This document shows positions 1 through 14,257 of a stretch of DNA of 64,000 nucleotides, one piece after another. The notes under the pieces are model-generated. The model worked only from the letters and a program-made list of their open reading frames with translations, had not been told where the DNA came from and searched no databases. Source of the DNA: Streptomyces sp. SPB162 (lineage in GTDB: Bacteria; Actinomycetota; Actinomycetes; Streptomycetales; Streptomycetaceae); contig NZ_JAQFII010000002.1 in the NCBI RefSeq assembly GCF_029504575.1, forward strand, positions 434,001 through 498,000. The letters are read 5' to 3'. Each line of letters begins with the position of its first letter. Within the stretch, counting starts at the first letter, position 1. The position numbers and the translations under genes were made by a program.

Positions 1-5436
<5,436 letters not shown>

Positions 5437-5662
5437 GGCGATTCCTCCACGGCTGACGGGCGAGTTGCACAACGGACCAGCGTGGTCGAGTTCCGCGCCA
5501 GGACTAAGCCCCGCCTGGAGGCGCGATGGGTGACGCCTCATCCGCGCGGGCGACCTGCCCGGTCGGGTACTACTCGCTCGGCGCGGCGGAGCGCTATGGC
5601 CTGCCCTGCCCTCTTCATGTTGGGTTGAGGCTCAGGGAACGTCCGGGAGAGGACGCACGGAC

Positions 5663-6403
5663 ATGGCAGGTCTGACTCGGCCGGGCGCTGGGGACTGCCA
5701 TGTGTGGTGGGCGCCGGTCCGGCCCTCGGTGGCCTCGATGGTTCAGTTGCTGGACGACCAGGAGCGAACGCGGCTGGCACGGATGTCGCGGCCTGCCGAC
5801 CGTAACCGATTCAGCACGGCGCACTGCCTCCTGCGGATCCTGGCAGCGCGCTATCTACAGGAGTCGGCGGAGCATCTGGTGATCGTGCGCAGTTGTGGGC
5901 AGTGCGGCGGACCGCACGGGAAACCACGTGTCCGAGCGCGTCACGGGCGTGCTCTGGAGGTCTCCCTGTCTCATACCGCCGACCGCGTCGTTGTGGCGGT
6001 CGGTGATGCCGCGACCGGCGTGGACATCGAGCGGGTTCGCCCGCTGAAGAACCTGGACCGGATAGCCGCCGCGACGCTGTCGGCGGCCGAAACCCGGCAG
6101 CTGTACCGGGTCCCGGCAGCCGAGCGGGCCGAGACTCTGCTCGCCCATTGGACACGCAAGGAAGCGGTTCTCAAGTCGGTGGGATGCGGCCTGGTGGTGG
6201 CCCCTAGGGACCTGGTCGTCTCCGGCCCTGGTGAGCCTCCGCAGGTCGTGATGTGGCCGGAAGAGGTGCCCCGGGGGCCGATACGGCTGCGGATGCTGTC
6301 GAGTCCGCTGGGCGCCGGCTATGTAGGAGCCGCAGCTCTCGCTGGCTCCGGCGACATCGCACTGTGGGAGCGTGATGGTGCGGAGATCATGGAACAGCTC
6401 TGA
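5663..6403 (+). CDS. 4'-phosphopantetheinyl transferase, Sfp type
   Basis: 246 residues, the normal size for Sfp-type enzymes. The signature motifs are present: GVDIE (Mg-binding, about residue 117) and WTRKEAVLKSVG (WxxKEA, about residues 163-174). The enzyme transfers phosphopantetheine from CoA to a Ser on carrier domains. It is divergent from the NRPS with about 225 bp between the start codons, which fits a dedicated role in activating the NRPS carriers. An upstream GAGAGGA can act as ribosome site for the ATG at 5663. Confidence 0.92.
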   Translation: MAGLTRPGAGDCHVWWAPVRPSVASMVQLLDDQERTRLARMSRPADRNRFSTAHCLLRILAARYLQESAEHLVIVRSCGQCGGPHGKPRVRARHGRALEVSLSHTADRVVVAVGDAATGVDIERVRPLKNLDRIAAATLSAAETRQLYRVPAAERAETLLAHWTRKEAVLKSVGCGLVVAPRDLVVSGPGEPPQVVMWPEEVPRGPIRLRMLSSPLGAGYVGAAALAGSGDIALWERDGAEIMEQL

Positions 6404-6424
6404 GGGTTCCCGGCGTTGGCACCC

Positions 6425-7201
6425 TCAGCGGTGGGCGACGTACAGAGCCTGGGCGGCGGTTCCGATGGGGCCCTTCTCATCCCAGAGCTGAGCGTGGGTG
6501 GTGCCGGTGCCGTGGTCGTTGACGCGGGTGACAGCGTCCATCCCGGTCCATTCCCCGGTGGGTTGCCGATGGAGGTGGATCGTGAGGTCGACATTGGCGA
6601 AGACGAAGTCGTTCCAGTCGAGCACTGAGCTGACGCCGCACGCGATGTCGGTGTTGATGAACAGATGCTGGAGGCGGGTCGCCGGCGTCCCCTCGATCAG
6701 GGGCAGCTGGGTGCGGGACCAGACGAAGGCCGGTCCCGGCTCGAGGAAATCTCCGTGCACGAATCGGCGTTCGGACGCTCGGAGATAGCCGAACGGCGGT
6801 CGGGGGTGCGGCTGTGCGGGCGGGATCGTGGGCACGAGCCGCTCCTCATCCTGCCGGGGGACATCCAAGTGCGTGGATCGCATCCACCAGGCCCTCAAGG
6901 TGGCGCACTTCGTGCCGGCGACGAACAGTTCGGCGACGACGAGTTGGAGGCTGGCGCCTTGGCGGGCGGTATGTGCCTCCAGCGTGACGTCGCTGATCGG
7001 GATCGGCCCCAGGAAGTCACACGTCGCTTTGGCCAGCTGGAATCCGTGGGTGGTGACCGAGTCTTCGGCGCTCTTGAGCAGGAGGGCGGCGACGGCTCCA
7101 CCGTACTGGTGGGTAGGGCCCTGGGCGCAAACGGTCGGGCGGAAGGAGCCGCCGCTCAGGGGGCGATAGAAGGCCTCGTCGTCCATCGGTTCGTCCTCCA
7201 C
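6425..7201 (-). CDS. Acyl-CoA thioesterase-like double-hotdog protein
   Basis: 258 residues. The sequence resembles the actinobacterial TesB-like thioesterase family: an N-terminal hotdog around CAQGPTHQYGG and a C-terminal half with DWNDFVFANVDLTIHLHR followed by GMDAVTRVNDHGTG. It may hydrolyse or edit an acyl thioester in the neighbouring pathway, or release fatty acid for the acyl-AMP ligase. It is convergent with the PPTase gene and divergent from the LuxR gene. Its upstream region carries a BlaI-type dyad and a CsoR-like sequence. The substrate cannot be read from the sequence. Confidence 0.72.
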   Translation of the reverse strand: MEDEPMDDEAFYRPLSGGSFRPTVCAQGPTHQYGGAVAALLLKSAEDSVTTHGFQLAKATCDFLGPIPISDVTLEAHTARQGASLQLVVAELFVAGTKCATLRAWWMRSTHLDVPRQDEERLVPTIPPAQPHPRPPFGYLRASERRFVHGDFLEPGPAFVWSRTQLPLIEGTPATRLQHLFINTDIACGVSSVLDWNDFVFANVDLTIHLHRQPTGEWTGMDAVTRVNDHGTGTTHAQLWDEKGPIGTAAQALYVAHR

Positions 7202-7237
7202 TCGGGTGGGGCCGCTGGCTTTGGTCCGGTATGACGG

Positions 7238-7254
7238 ATACCGGAGGGGGGTTT
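7238..7254. promoter_or_regulatory. CsoR-like degenerate operator upstream of the thioesterase gene
   Basis: ATACCGGAGGGGGGTTT shares its first 15 bases with the element at 28120-28136 in front of the copper-locus MFS gene. The right arm has decayed (GGGTTT instead of GGGTAT), so binding is uncertain. Confidence 0.35.
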
Positions 7255-7285
7255 ATGGTCCAGTCCTCAAGGACGTCTGGATTAG

Positions 7286-7303
7286 CACTACAGGGGCGTA
7301 GTA
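7286..7303. promoter_or_regulatory. BlaI-type operator between thioesterase and luxR genes
   Basis: CACTAC-AGGGGC-GTAGTA, one mismatch from the perfect dyad TACTAC-N6-GTAGTA seen at 19713-19730. The spacer ends in GC, as in all four sites of the window. It lies in the 314-bp divergent intergenic region and could control either gene. Confidence 0.6.
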
Positions 7304-7515
7304 TATATAGAACCAGAGGCACCATGTAGCTCATTTGTTCGAGCGCCGACCGGGCACGTCAGCCGGTCAACCCACTTGCTGCACACGGGGGTTCAGCAGG
7401 CCTTACCGGTCGTTCCCCCTGCGCACTCCCTCCAGGAACCTGTGCCGCAACCCGCACAACCACCTGTACCCGAACGGCCGGGCACGCCCGACCGCATTTC
7501 GCATGGGGGCATCAG

Positions 7516-8244
7516 ATGACCATCGAGGCGATCCAACAGACCGAGGCAGGAACAGCTCGCGAACTGACAGAATCCCTCCGCGAGCCGGATGACATGATCC
7601 GATGTAGCCATCTCCAACTGCTCGTCGCGCTGGACAACGATGTGGTGCGCTGGGGGTTGTGCTCCATGCTCGACGCGCTCCCCACCGTGCACCAGACGAC
7701 AGGTTGCGGGACGCACCGCGAAGCGTTGAGCCTGTTGCAGCGGACTCCGCAGGACGTAGTCGTGGCGTCTTCGGCACTCAACGGTGATCTGGCACAGCTC
7801 AGCACACAAGTGCACGCCGCGGGCGGAAAGCTGTTGCTGCTGCTCAGCAATGCGGGCGATGAGGCGATGATCCAGGCAGCCGCGCAGTACGCGGACGGCT
7901 TCCTCCTCGAGACCGGCCTGACTCCCGAGGTCCTTCAGGATGCGCTCAGCAGGCTGCTGCGGGGTGAGATGCCGATGCCGACCGCGCTGGCCCGCGAGCT
8001 CCTTTCCATGGTGCGCCGCAGGGAGAAGGCGCCGCGCGGTCTGTTCCTTACCCCACGTGAGCAGGAAGCACTGGCTCTGTTGGTCGATGGCTACAGCAAC
8101 AAGCAGATCGCTCGGCGGTTGAATATCTCCGAGCACGGTGCGAAGCGACACGTTGCGAACGTTCTGGCGAAATTGAACTGTTCCAATCGCACCCTGGCGG
8201 TCGCGATGGCGCTGCGGGACGGCCTGGTGCCCCAGGTTCCGTGA
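7516..8244 (+). CDS. LuxR/NarL-type regulator with atypical receiver
   Basis: 242 residues. The C-terminal LuxR helix-turn-helix is clear (LTPREQEALALLVDGYSNKQ, then IARRLNISEHGAKRHVANVL, about residues 175-220). The N-terminal part has receiver-like length and strand pattern, but at the usual phospho-acceptor position it reads DVVVASSALNG, with no Asp. It is therefore probably not a normal phosphorelay target and may sense a ligand. GGGGGC lies upstream of the ATG. A strong terminator follows at 8254. It may be a pathway-specific activator of the biosynthetic cluster. Confidence 0.85.
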   Translation: MTIEAIQQTEAGTARELTESLREPDDMIRCSHLQLLVALDNDVVRWGLCSMLDALPTVHQTTGCGTHREALSLLQRTPQDVVVASSALNGDLAQLSTQVHAAGGKLLLLLSNAGDEAMIQAAAQYADGFLLETGLTPEVLQDALSRLLRGEMPMPTALARELLSMVRRREKAPRGLFLTPREQEALALLVDGYSNKQIARRLNISEHGAKRHVANVLAKLNCSNRTLAVAMALRDGLVPQVP

Positions 8245-8253
8245 TGCCCTGCT

Positions 8254-8302
8254 GGGCGTCCCCGGGCAGGCCTTCCCCCAAAGGGCCTGCCCGGGGACGC
8301 CC
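8254..8302 (+). terminator. Intrinsic terminator after the luxR-type gene
   Basis: Perfect 19-bp inverted repeat (GGGCGTCCCC... with ...GGGGACGCCC) around a short loop, 10 bp after the stop codon and before the blaI operator. Confidence 0.85.
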
Positions 8303-8319
8303 CGTTCAGAGCTATCATC

Positions 8320-8337
8320 TACCACGCTTGCGTAGTA
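8320..8337. promoter_or_regulatory. BlaI-type operator in front of blaI (autoregulation)
   Basis: TACCAC-GCTTGC-GTAGTA, one mismatch from the consensus dyad. It ends 13 bp before the blaI start codon, where a bound repressor would block transcription of its own operon. Confidence 0.72.
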
Positions 8338-8350
8338 GATTGAGGACGTG

Positions 8351-8731
8351 ATGTCCGAACCTGCTCCCACTGGTCTCGTTCTCGGCCCGCTCGAGGTCGA
8401 GATCATGAACGTCCTGTGGAGTGCGCGGGGCCCAGTGTCCGTCCGGGACGTGCTCGACGCCCTGAACAGCACGCGAACCACTCCGCTCGCCTACACCACA
8501 GTGATGACCGTGCTCTCTCGGCTGGCCGACAAGGGCGCTGCCGCCCGTACGAAAGCGGGACGCGGCTACGCCTATACGGCCGCGGTCGCCGACGAGGCCG
8601 CGCTGGCCGTCCGCGAGGTGATACGGGGATTCGGTGCGGCCGCCGTCGCCCACTTCGTCGACGAGGCCCGCAACGCACCTGACCTCATGGCGCGCCTGGA
8701 GCGCCTGATGCAGGAGGGCGACCGCAAGTGA
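8351..8731 (+). CDS. BlaI/MecI/CopY-family transcriptional repressor
   Basis: About 126 residues, normal for the family. The winged helix is typical (LGPLEVEIMNVLW near the N-terminus; YTTVMTVLSRLADKG; RTKAGRGYAYTA). No Cys-rich tail is present, so it is BlaI-like rather than copper-sensing CopY. The ATG at 8351 is preferred over the GTG at 8348 because GAGGA at 8342-8346 is better spaced. Its stop overlaps the start of the M56 peptidase gene (GTGA), the classic repressor-sensor pair. It probably binds the four dyads listed in this window. Confidence 0.9.
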   Translation: MSEPAPTGLVLGPLEVEIMNVLWSARGPVSVRDVLDALNSTRTTPLAYTTVMTVLSRLADKGAAARTKAGRGYAYTAAVADEAALAVREVIRGFGAAAVAHFVDEARNAPDLMARLERLMQEGDRK

Positions 8732-9570
8732 ACGGACGTGCCGCCGACCGTGCCCAATGGGGCGTGTGGTTACCCGCTGCCGGCCTCGCCGTGCGGTTGG
8801 CAGCGACGGCGTTCTTCATGTTCGTCGCCTTCACCTTCGTCACCACCCGGGAGTCTGACGCCTTGGCCGGGTGGAAGCGCGTAGCGGTGCTGACCGCCCT
8901 GGCGCTCGCGGTCATCGGCTGGTCGGTCTCCCACCTGCTGCTCATCCGCTGGGGACGGGACACTCGCGCACTGCACCGAACCATCGAGCGCTCCGCCCTG
9001 CCCGCCTCACCGACGTTGATGCAGGCAGCGCGCCCCCTCGGGTTGCTCGATCGGGTGGTGGAGATCGACGACCAGCGGACGACGGCTTTCACCTACGGCG
9101 CCGGCCGACCCCGTATCGCCATCTCCCGACCCTTGATCGAGGAGCTCTCCCCCGACCAACTCGGAGCCGTACTGAGGCACGAGGAAGCACACCTGCGGCG
9201 CCTGGACCCGCTGCGCCGTAGCCTGCTGGCCGTTGCCGCGGCAACCTTCTGGTACGTACCGCTGATTCGGCATTGGCAGTCGGTCCAAGTGATGCGCCAG
9301 GAGTTGCAGGCTGACCGCCATGCACTCGACGCGTGTGGCTGCCGAGCCGTCGCCGGAGCGCTGCTGGCCGTGTCGCGCGAGGCCGGTCCTGACCCTGTGA
9401 CGGCTGCCATGGCCAACCCCGGCCTCCTGGGAGCCCGCATCGCCCATCTGGAAGGGCAGACCGTGCCCTCCCCCCCGCTGACGTGGAGCTTGTTGCTCCG
9501 CAGCGGCCTCGGCATGGCAGCCGTCGCCCTGGTCGCGATCAGTGCCATCTACGTGCTGGGCTGCCCCTGA
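8728..9570 (+). CDS. M56-family membrane metallopeptidase (BlaR1-like sensor)
   Basis: 280 residues with two N-terminal membrane segments (about 12-33 and 45-68), a zinc motif HEEAH (in LRHEEAHLRRLDPL, about residues 151-155), ELQADRHAL further on as the expected third ligand region, and a C-terminal hydrophobic segment. Family members lie in the membrane and cleave, or trigger cleavage of, the partner BlaI repressor. There is no penicillin-binding domain, so the signal is not necessarily a beta-lactam. Translationally coupled to blaI. Confidence 0.88.
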   Translation: MNGRAADRAQWGVWLPAAGLAVRLAATAFFMFVAFTFVTTRESDALAGWKRVAVLTALALAVIGWSVSHLLLIRWGRDTRALHRTIERSALPASPTLMQAARPLGLLDRVVEIDDQRTTAFTYGAGRPRIAISRPLIEELSPDQLGAVLRHEEAHLRRLDPLRRSLLAVAAATFWYVPLIRHWQSVQVMRQELQADRHALDACGCRAVAGALLAVSREAGPDPVTAAMANPGLLGARIAHLEGQTVPSPPLTWSLLLRSGLGMAAVALVAISAIYVLGCP

Positions 9571-9608
9571 CCCCGTCGGCGGTCGCGCGATTCCTACCAC
9601 AGGTTGAT

Positions 9609-9631
9609 GAGCCCCGGCTTCGCCGGGGCTC
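9609..9631 (+). terminator. Intrinsic terminator after the M56 gene
   Basis: Perfect 10-bp stem GAGCCCCGGC/GCCGGGGCTC with a 3-nt loop, about 40 bp after the stop. It separates the blaI-M56 operon from the ABC operon. The rest of the gap up to 9845 shows no gene. Confidence 0.75.
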
Positions 9632-9845
9632 TCGTTCGTCCTGATCCGCGACCACCGCGACAATGCCCGGGCTCGGGCCCCGGTCCGTCTCTCCAGCCGT
9701 GCGGCATGGCCGATCGGGCACTACGTCCGGTCGGGCTTCGTGCTTACAAAGGGCGCCCGGAGTGGACTGTGCGCCATGGCGGCCCTCGCGCGATGCTCGC
9801 TTCGCCAGGAGCCGGTCCTACCGGCCGGCCAGGGAGGAGACGACC

Positions 9846-10857
9846 ATGGGGGACGCGGCCATCGCGCTCCAGTCGTTGGGAAAGGTCTATCCGGACGGCA
9901 CACAGGCCTTGGACGATCTCACCTTCGACATTCCGCGAGGCGAGACGTTCGGCTGCCTGGGACGGAACGGAGCCGGCAAGACCACGCTGATCAACCTGCT
10001 CACCACGTTGGAGGGCCCCCACCAGCGGTGCCGCCCAGGTCTGCGGCCACGACGTGGTACGTGAGCGCACCTCGGTCCGTGCCCGCATCGGCGCGTCCTT
10101 GCAGCAGGTCGCACTCGACGAGCTGATGACCGGCCGCGAGCACTTGGCCTTCATCGGGCGGTTGGCCGGTCTGGGCACCACGGGTGCTTCCGCACGTGCC
10201 GAGGAACTCATCGATCTGTTCGGCCTCGGCAGTGCCATGGACAAGGTGGTGGCCGTCTGCTCCGGAGGTACGCGTCGCCGCCTGGACCTTGCGCTGGCGC
10301 TGATGCGCGATCCGGACGTGCTGTTCCTGGATGAGCCGACGACCGGCCTGGATCCGCAGAGTCGGCGCGCGTTGTGGGGCTGGGTCCGCGCCTTCGCCGT
10401 CAACGGCGGCACCGTGCTGCTCACCACGCAGTACCTGGAGGAGGCCGACGTCCTGGCCGACCGGATCGCGGTCATGGACCGCGGCCGCGTCGCGGTCCTG
10501 GACACTCCTCGCCGACTGAAGTCCCGTTACGGAGGAAAGCGCGTTCAGGTGCGCCCCACCGACGGCGACGAACATCTCCGGGTGCTCGCGGAGTTCGGCC
10601 CGTCGGCGACCGCGGGGCCCGACGGAGTGACGCTGGATGCGGCGGCCCCCGGCCTCCTGCTCAAGACCATCGACCGGCTGGCCTGCCTCGGCGTGCCCGA
10701 GACCGCCTACAGCATCGAGGAACCGACCCTGGAGGACGTCTTCGTCCGCCTCACCGGTTCCACGCCCGCCACCGACGGCGAGGCACAGACCGCCGCTGGG
10801 CTCGCCGCACTCGGCCGGAGCCTGGCCACCACCAGGGGTAAGGGAAACCGGACGTGA
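9846..10857 (+). CDS. ABC transporter ATPase, DrrA type (one apparent frameshift)
   Basis: About 336 residues once the frame is corrected. It has Walker A GRNGAGKTT, a signature region SGGTRRRLDLALALM and Walker B VLFLDEPTTGLD, as in daunorubicin-resistance-type drug ATPases. The ATG at 9846 has AGGGAGGA 8 bp upstream. Reading breaks near 10016-10022: removing one C from the CCCCC run restores EGPTSGAAQVCGHDVV, the expected sequence after Walker A. The indel is probably an error in a homopolymer, although real inactivation cannot be excluded. Its stop overlaps the permease start. With the permease it probably exports the cluster product or gives self-resistance. It is the first gene of a five-gene operon ending at 15255. 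Confidence 0.87.
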
Positions 10858-11699
10858 CCGACACCGACACAGCCCCGGACACCGCGGCGTGGAGCACACC
10901 CCCCGGAACCGCGCAGAGCGTTTCTCCCAACCACCTCGCGGGCGAGGTGTGGCTGCTGCTGCGTCGCAACATCCGTGAGGCCCTGCGCAGCCCGGTGATC
11001 GCGTTCATCTTCCCCGTGCTGTTCCCGCTCTTCGCCGAGACCCTGGTTGCCTCGTCGTACGCGCGCGTCTCGTCCCTCGAAAGCTTTCCCATCCAGCCCT
11101 ACACCGCCTACATGGCCCCCGGCATGATGCTGCTGGCGGGCATGATGGGCTCCGGATACTCCGCCACCGCCCTCGTGCTGGACGTCCAGACCGGCTTCCT
11201 CCAGCGCCTGCGGCTGTTGAACGTCCGGCCTTCGGCGATCCTCCTGTCACGGATCATCTTCGACGCCCTGCGGGTGCTGCCCGCCGCCGTCGTGGTGCTC
11301 CTGGTGGGGCTGGCCCTGGGCGCCCGGCTGCAGTCCGGGCCGGCTTCCGTGATCGGGCTGCTGGTGATGTGCAGCGCCTGGTCGGTGGCGTACGGCGGGC
11401 TGTTCTACATCGTCGCGCTGACCACCTGGAACCCGCAGGCTCCGCTGGCGATGTCCCCGCTGTTCATCCTGCTGATGTTCACCAGCACGGCAGCCATGCC
11501 CGCCTCCCTGCAACCGGGTTGGCTGGCCTCCTTGGCGCACTACAACCCGTTCACCTATGTCACCGAGGGCGCGCGAGCGTTGATGACCGGACCGGTCACC
11601 GCGCATGCCCTGCTGCCGGCCGCCGCCGTGCTGGTCGTCGGCATCGCGCTCACCCAAGGCTTCGTCATCCCGCTGTTCCGGCGCGCAGTCGAGCGCTGA
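10854..11699 (+). CDS. ABC-2 type transporter permease (DrrB-like)
   Basis: 281 residues with about six predicted membrane helices after a 40-residue N-terminal tail, and the conserved C-terminal region YNPFTYVTEGARALM typical of DrrB-like permeases. It starts with GTG at 10854 inside the ATPase stop codon (GTGA overlap), so the two are coupled. It forms the membrane half of a drug-type exporter. Confidence 0.9.
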   Translation: MTDTDTAPDTAAWSTPPGTAQSVSPNHLAGEVWLLLRRNIREALRSPVIAFIFPVLFPLFAETLVASSYARVSSLESFPIQPYTAYMAPGMMLLAGMMGSGYSATALVLDVQTGFLQRLRLLNVRPSAILLSRIIFDALRVLPAAVVVLLVGLALGARLQSGPASVIGLLVMCSAWSVAYGGLFYIVALTTWNPQAPLAMSPLFILLMFTSTAAMPASLQPGWLASLAHYNPFTYVTEGARALMTGPVTAHALLPAAAVLVVGIALTQGFVIPLFRRAVER

Positions 11700-11741
11700 G
11701 GGGACCGCCACCGCCGTCTGTGGAGTTTCAAGGAGCTTTCT

Positions 11742-13505
11742 ATGGTCACTCAGGTCGAGCCGATCCCTTCTGCGACGACGTCCTCCGCCATCGAACCCGT
11801 TGCGTTCTTCGGGTCCGCCACCGTGCCCGCTACCCTGACTCGTGCCGCGCTCACCGACAAGGGCATCTTCCTCGTCGACGGCGATCTCACCGAGCGCCGT
11901 CTGACGTATCGCGCCTTGCATGAAAGTGCTCAACGCGTCGCCGCCGGACTGGTGGCCGACGGCGTCCGCCCCGGTGACCGCGTGTGTCTGCTGTCCGGTA
12001 CCGACGAACCGCTGCTGCGGACGCTGTTCGGTGTCTGGTACGCCGGAGCGATCCCGGTGCTGCTCCCGCTGCCGCGCAGACGAGGTGAACTCGACGGCTT
12101 CCTCGCGGACATCGGCCGGCGCGTCGAGGCGGTGGATGCGCGGGTCCTGGGAGTCGCCGACGCGTATGCGGAGTTCTTCCAGGACCTGGCACGGCCGCAG
12201 CGCCGGGTCGCGGCCATGAGCGACCTGGCCGCCGGTGGGCCGGGAGCCGCGCCGCCGCTGCCACAGGATGCTCAGGCCACCGCACTGCTGCAGTTCACCT
12301 CGGGGACGACGAAGTCCTCGCGGGCCGTGATGCTCAGCCACCACAACGTGCTCTCCAATATGGCAGCGGTCTGGCACGGCTACGGCGTGGGGCCCGACGA
12401 GGTCGGCATGACCTGGCTGCCGCTCAATCACGACATGGGCATCATCGGGCTGCTCGGTTGCGTGGCACGCGGCAATGACGTGGTGGTGCAGTCACCCGAG
12501 GACTTCGTCGCCAGCCCGCTGTCCTGGCTCAGTGCCATCTCGCGGTACCGTGTGTCCCTCATCGGCGCCCCGAATTTCGCCTACGCGCTCGCGGGCCGGC
12601 TCTTGCGCAACACCCAGCGCAAGCTCGATCTGTCCTGCCTGAAGTGGGCGGTCAACGGTGCTGAACCGATCGACGTCGAGAGCCTCACCGCCTTCACCAC
12701 CGCGGCCGCACGTTACGGAATGCGGCCGACGGTGCCGTGCCCCGTTTTCGGACTGGCCGAGGCAACCCTCTGCGTGACCATGCTGCCCACCGACACCCCG
12801 CTGGCCGTGGCCTGGGTGGACCGCGACGCGTTGGAGGTCCAGGGCCGAGCCGTCCCGGTCGAGGCCGAGGCGCCCGGCAACCGGCGGCTGGTGGCCTGCG
12901 GCCATCCGATCCCGGGTACCCGGCTGGCCATTCGCGCCGAGGACGGATCCGATCTCCCCGATGGACACGTCGGGGAGATCTACATCTCCGGACAGTGCGT
13001 CACCTCCGGGTACTGGAACGACCCGCAAGGGACCGAGGAGATTCTGATCGACGGCTGGCTGCGCACCGGCGATCTGGGCTACCTGGGCGAGCAGGGACTC
13101 GTGGTCTGCGGCCGCCGCAAGGACATGATCATCCTCAATGGCCGCAACATCTACCCCGAGGACTTCGAAGCGGAGGCCGAGGCCGTGGACGGCATCCGCA
13201 TGGGCAACACGGCCGCCTTCTACGACCACACCACGGACCGGATGATCCTGGTGGCCGAGGGCCGGGTACCGGCGGGGCAGGCCGACGCCCTCGCGCAACG
13301 CCTGATGGATCACCTCCGCCGCCAACTTCCCGTGCCTCCGCACGAGGTACTCGTCTGTCCGGCTTCCACCGTCCCGAAGACCACCTCGGGCAAGCGACAG
13401 CGCGGCCGGTGCCGGGACCTCTACCTGGCGAACTCCCTGCCTGTGCTGGGGCGAGCCGCACGCGGTGCCGCCTCCGGGGCGCGGTCGACGGGCTCCGCGC
13501 GATGA
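11742..13505 (+). CDS. Fatty acyl-AMP ligase (FAAL-type AMP-binding enzyme)
   Basis: 587 residues, the usual FAAL length. It has the P-loop LQFTSGTTKSSRAVMLSH, the FAAL-type WLPLNHDMGIIG, the A8 motif RTGDLGY and a C-terminal KTTSGKRQR bearing the catalytic Lys. FAALs activate a fatty or related acid as acyl-AMP and pass it to a carrier rather than to CoA. No stand-alone ACP is visible here, and the NRPS begins with a carrier domain, so direct loading of the NRPS N-terminus is the simplest inference. AAGGAG lies 7 bp upstream of the ATG. The stop overlaps the next start (ATGA). Confidence 0.88.
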   Translation: MVTQVEPIPSATTSSAIEPVAFFGSATVPATLTRAALTDKGIFLVDGDLTERRLTYRALHESAQRVAAGLVADGVRPGDRVCLLSGTDEPLLRTLFGVWYAGAIPVLLPLPRRRGELDGFLADIGRRVEAVDARVLGVADAYAEFFQDLARPQRRVAAMSDLAAGGPGAAPPLPQDAQATALLQFTSGTTKSSRAVMLSHHNVLSNMAAVWHGYGVGPDEVGMTWLPLNHDMGIIGLLGCVARGNDVVVQSPEDFVASPLSWLSAISRYRVSLIGAPNFAYALAGRLLRNTQRKLDLSCLKWAVNGAEPIDVESLTAFTTAAARYGMRPTVPCPVFGLAEATLCVTMLPTDTPLAVAWVDRDALEVQGRAVPVEAEAPGNRRLVACGHPIPGTRLAIRAEDGSDLPDGHVGEIYISGQCVTSGYWNDPQGTEEILIDGWLRTGDLGYLGEQGLVVCGRRKDMIILNGRNIYPEDFEAEAEAVDGIRMGNTAAFYDHTTDRMILVAEGRVPAGQADALAQRLMDHLRRQLPVPPHEVLVCPASTVPKTTSGKRQRGRCRDLYLANSLPVLGRAARGAASGARSTGSAR

Positions 13506-14257
13506 CCGCCGCCACCGTCCGGCTGCTTCCGCCCGCTCCACCGCCGGACGCGTCCCCAGCTCGCGTACCGGACCTGTACTGCTTTCCGCACGCGGGTGGC
13601 GGTGTCCCGACGTTCCTCCCCTGGAACACCGCGCTGGGTGGGCAGGCCCGGGTGCACGCGGTCGGTTACCCCGAACCGGTCCCAGGAAGCTCACGCGGCA
13701 TCACCGCGGTGGCATCGGCGATCGCCGATCGGCTGCGGCCCGGCCCGGGCGCCATCTTCCTCGGACACAGCATGGGCAGTCTGGTCGCCTTCGAGACCGT
13801 GCGCGAACTCCACCGACGCGGTGTGCGCGGACCGCAGGTGCTCGTGGTCGCCGCCCACGCCGCGCCGCACCTGGCCGCGCAGCGGCCCCCGCTGCACACG
13901 TTGGCGTCCGGGCCCTTCTGGCTGGAGGTCAGCGCACTCGGCGGCACGCCCCCGGAGGTGCTACGCAGTCCGGAACTGCGACAGGCGACCGAGCCGCGGT
14001 TGCGCGCCGACTTCGCCGCTTGTGAAACCTACCGGTTCGCCTCGGGTCCGCCGCTCAGCTGTCGCGTTCTGGCCTACGCGGGTGCGGACGACCCTCAGGC
14101 GACGCCGACCGCCATGCAGGCGTGGCGGTTGCACACGCTGGGCGGCTTCGCCCACACCATCCGACCGGGCGGCCACTTCTTCCTGCACGACGACCCTCGC
14201 GGACTCCTCGAGGACGTCATGGCGAACATCGCGACACCTGTCCGGGGCCGGCGATGA
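13502..14257 (+). CDS. Type II thioesterase (alpha/beta hydrolase)
   Basis: 251 residues. CFPHAGGG near the N-terminus, nucleophile elbow GHSMGS (about residues 88-93), and catalytic His in GGHFFLHDD near the C-terminus: the canonical layout of editing thioesterases of NRPS/PKS pathways. These remove misprimed acyl groups from carrier domains. It overlaps the FAAL and KASIII genes by ATGA on both sides. Confidence 0.92.
   Translation: MTAATVRLLPPAPPPDASPARVPDLYCFPHAGGGVPTFLPWNTALGGQARVHAVGYPEPVPGSSRGITAVASAIADRLRPGPGAIFLGHSMGSLVAFETVRELHRRGVRGPQVLVVAAHAAPHLAAQRPPLHTLASGPFWLEVSALGGTPPEVLRSPELRQATEPRLRADFAACETYRFASGPPLSCRVLAYAGADDPQATPTAMQAWRLHTLGGFAHTIRPGGHFFLHDDPRGLLEDVMANIATPVRGRR

Noticed and set aside
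8351..8731. BlaI-family protein considered as CopY copper repressor
   Set aside because: It lacks the Cys-rich CxCxxxxCxC tail and is paired with an M56 peptidase, the BlaI/BlaR arrangement; a real CsoR is present for copper.
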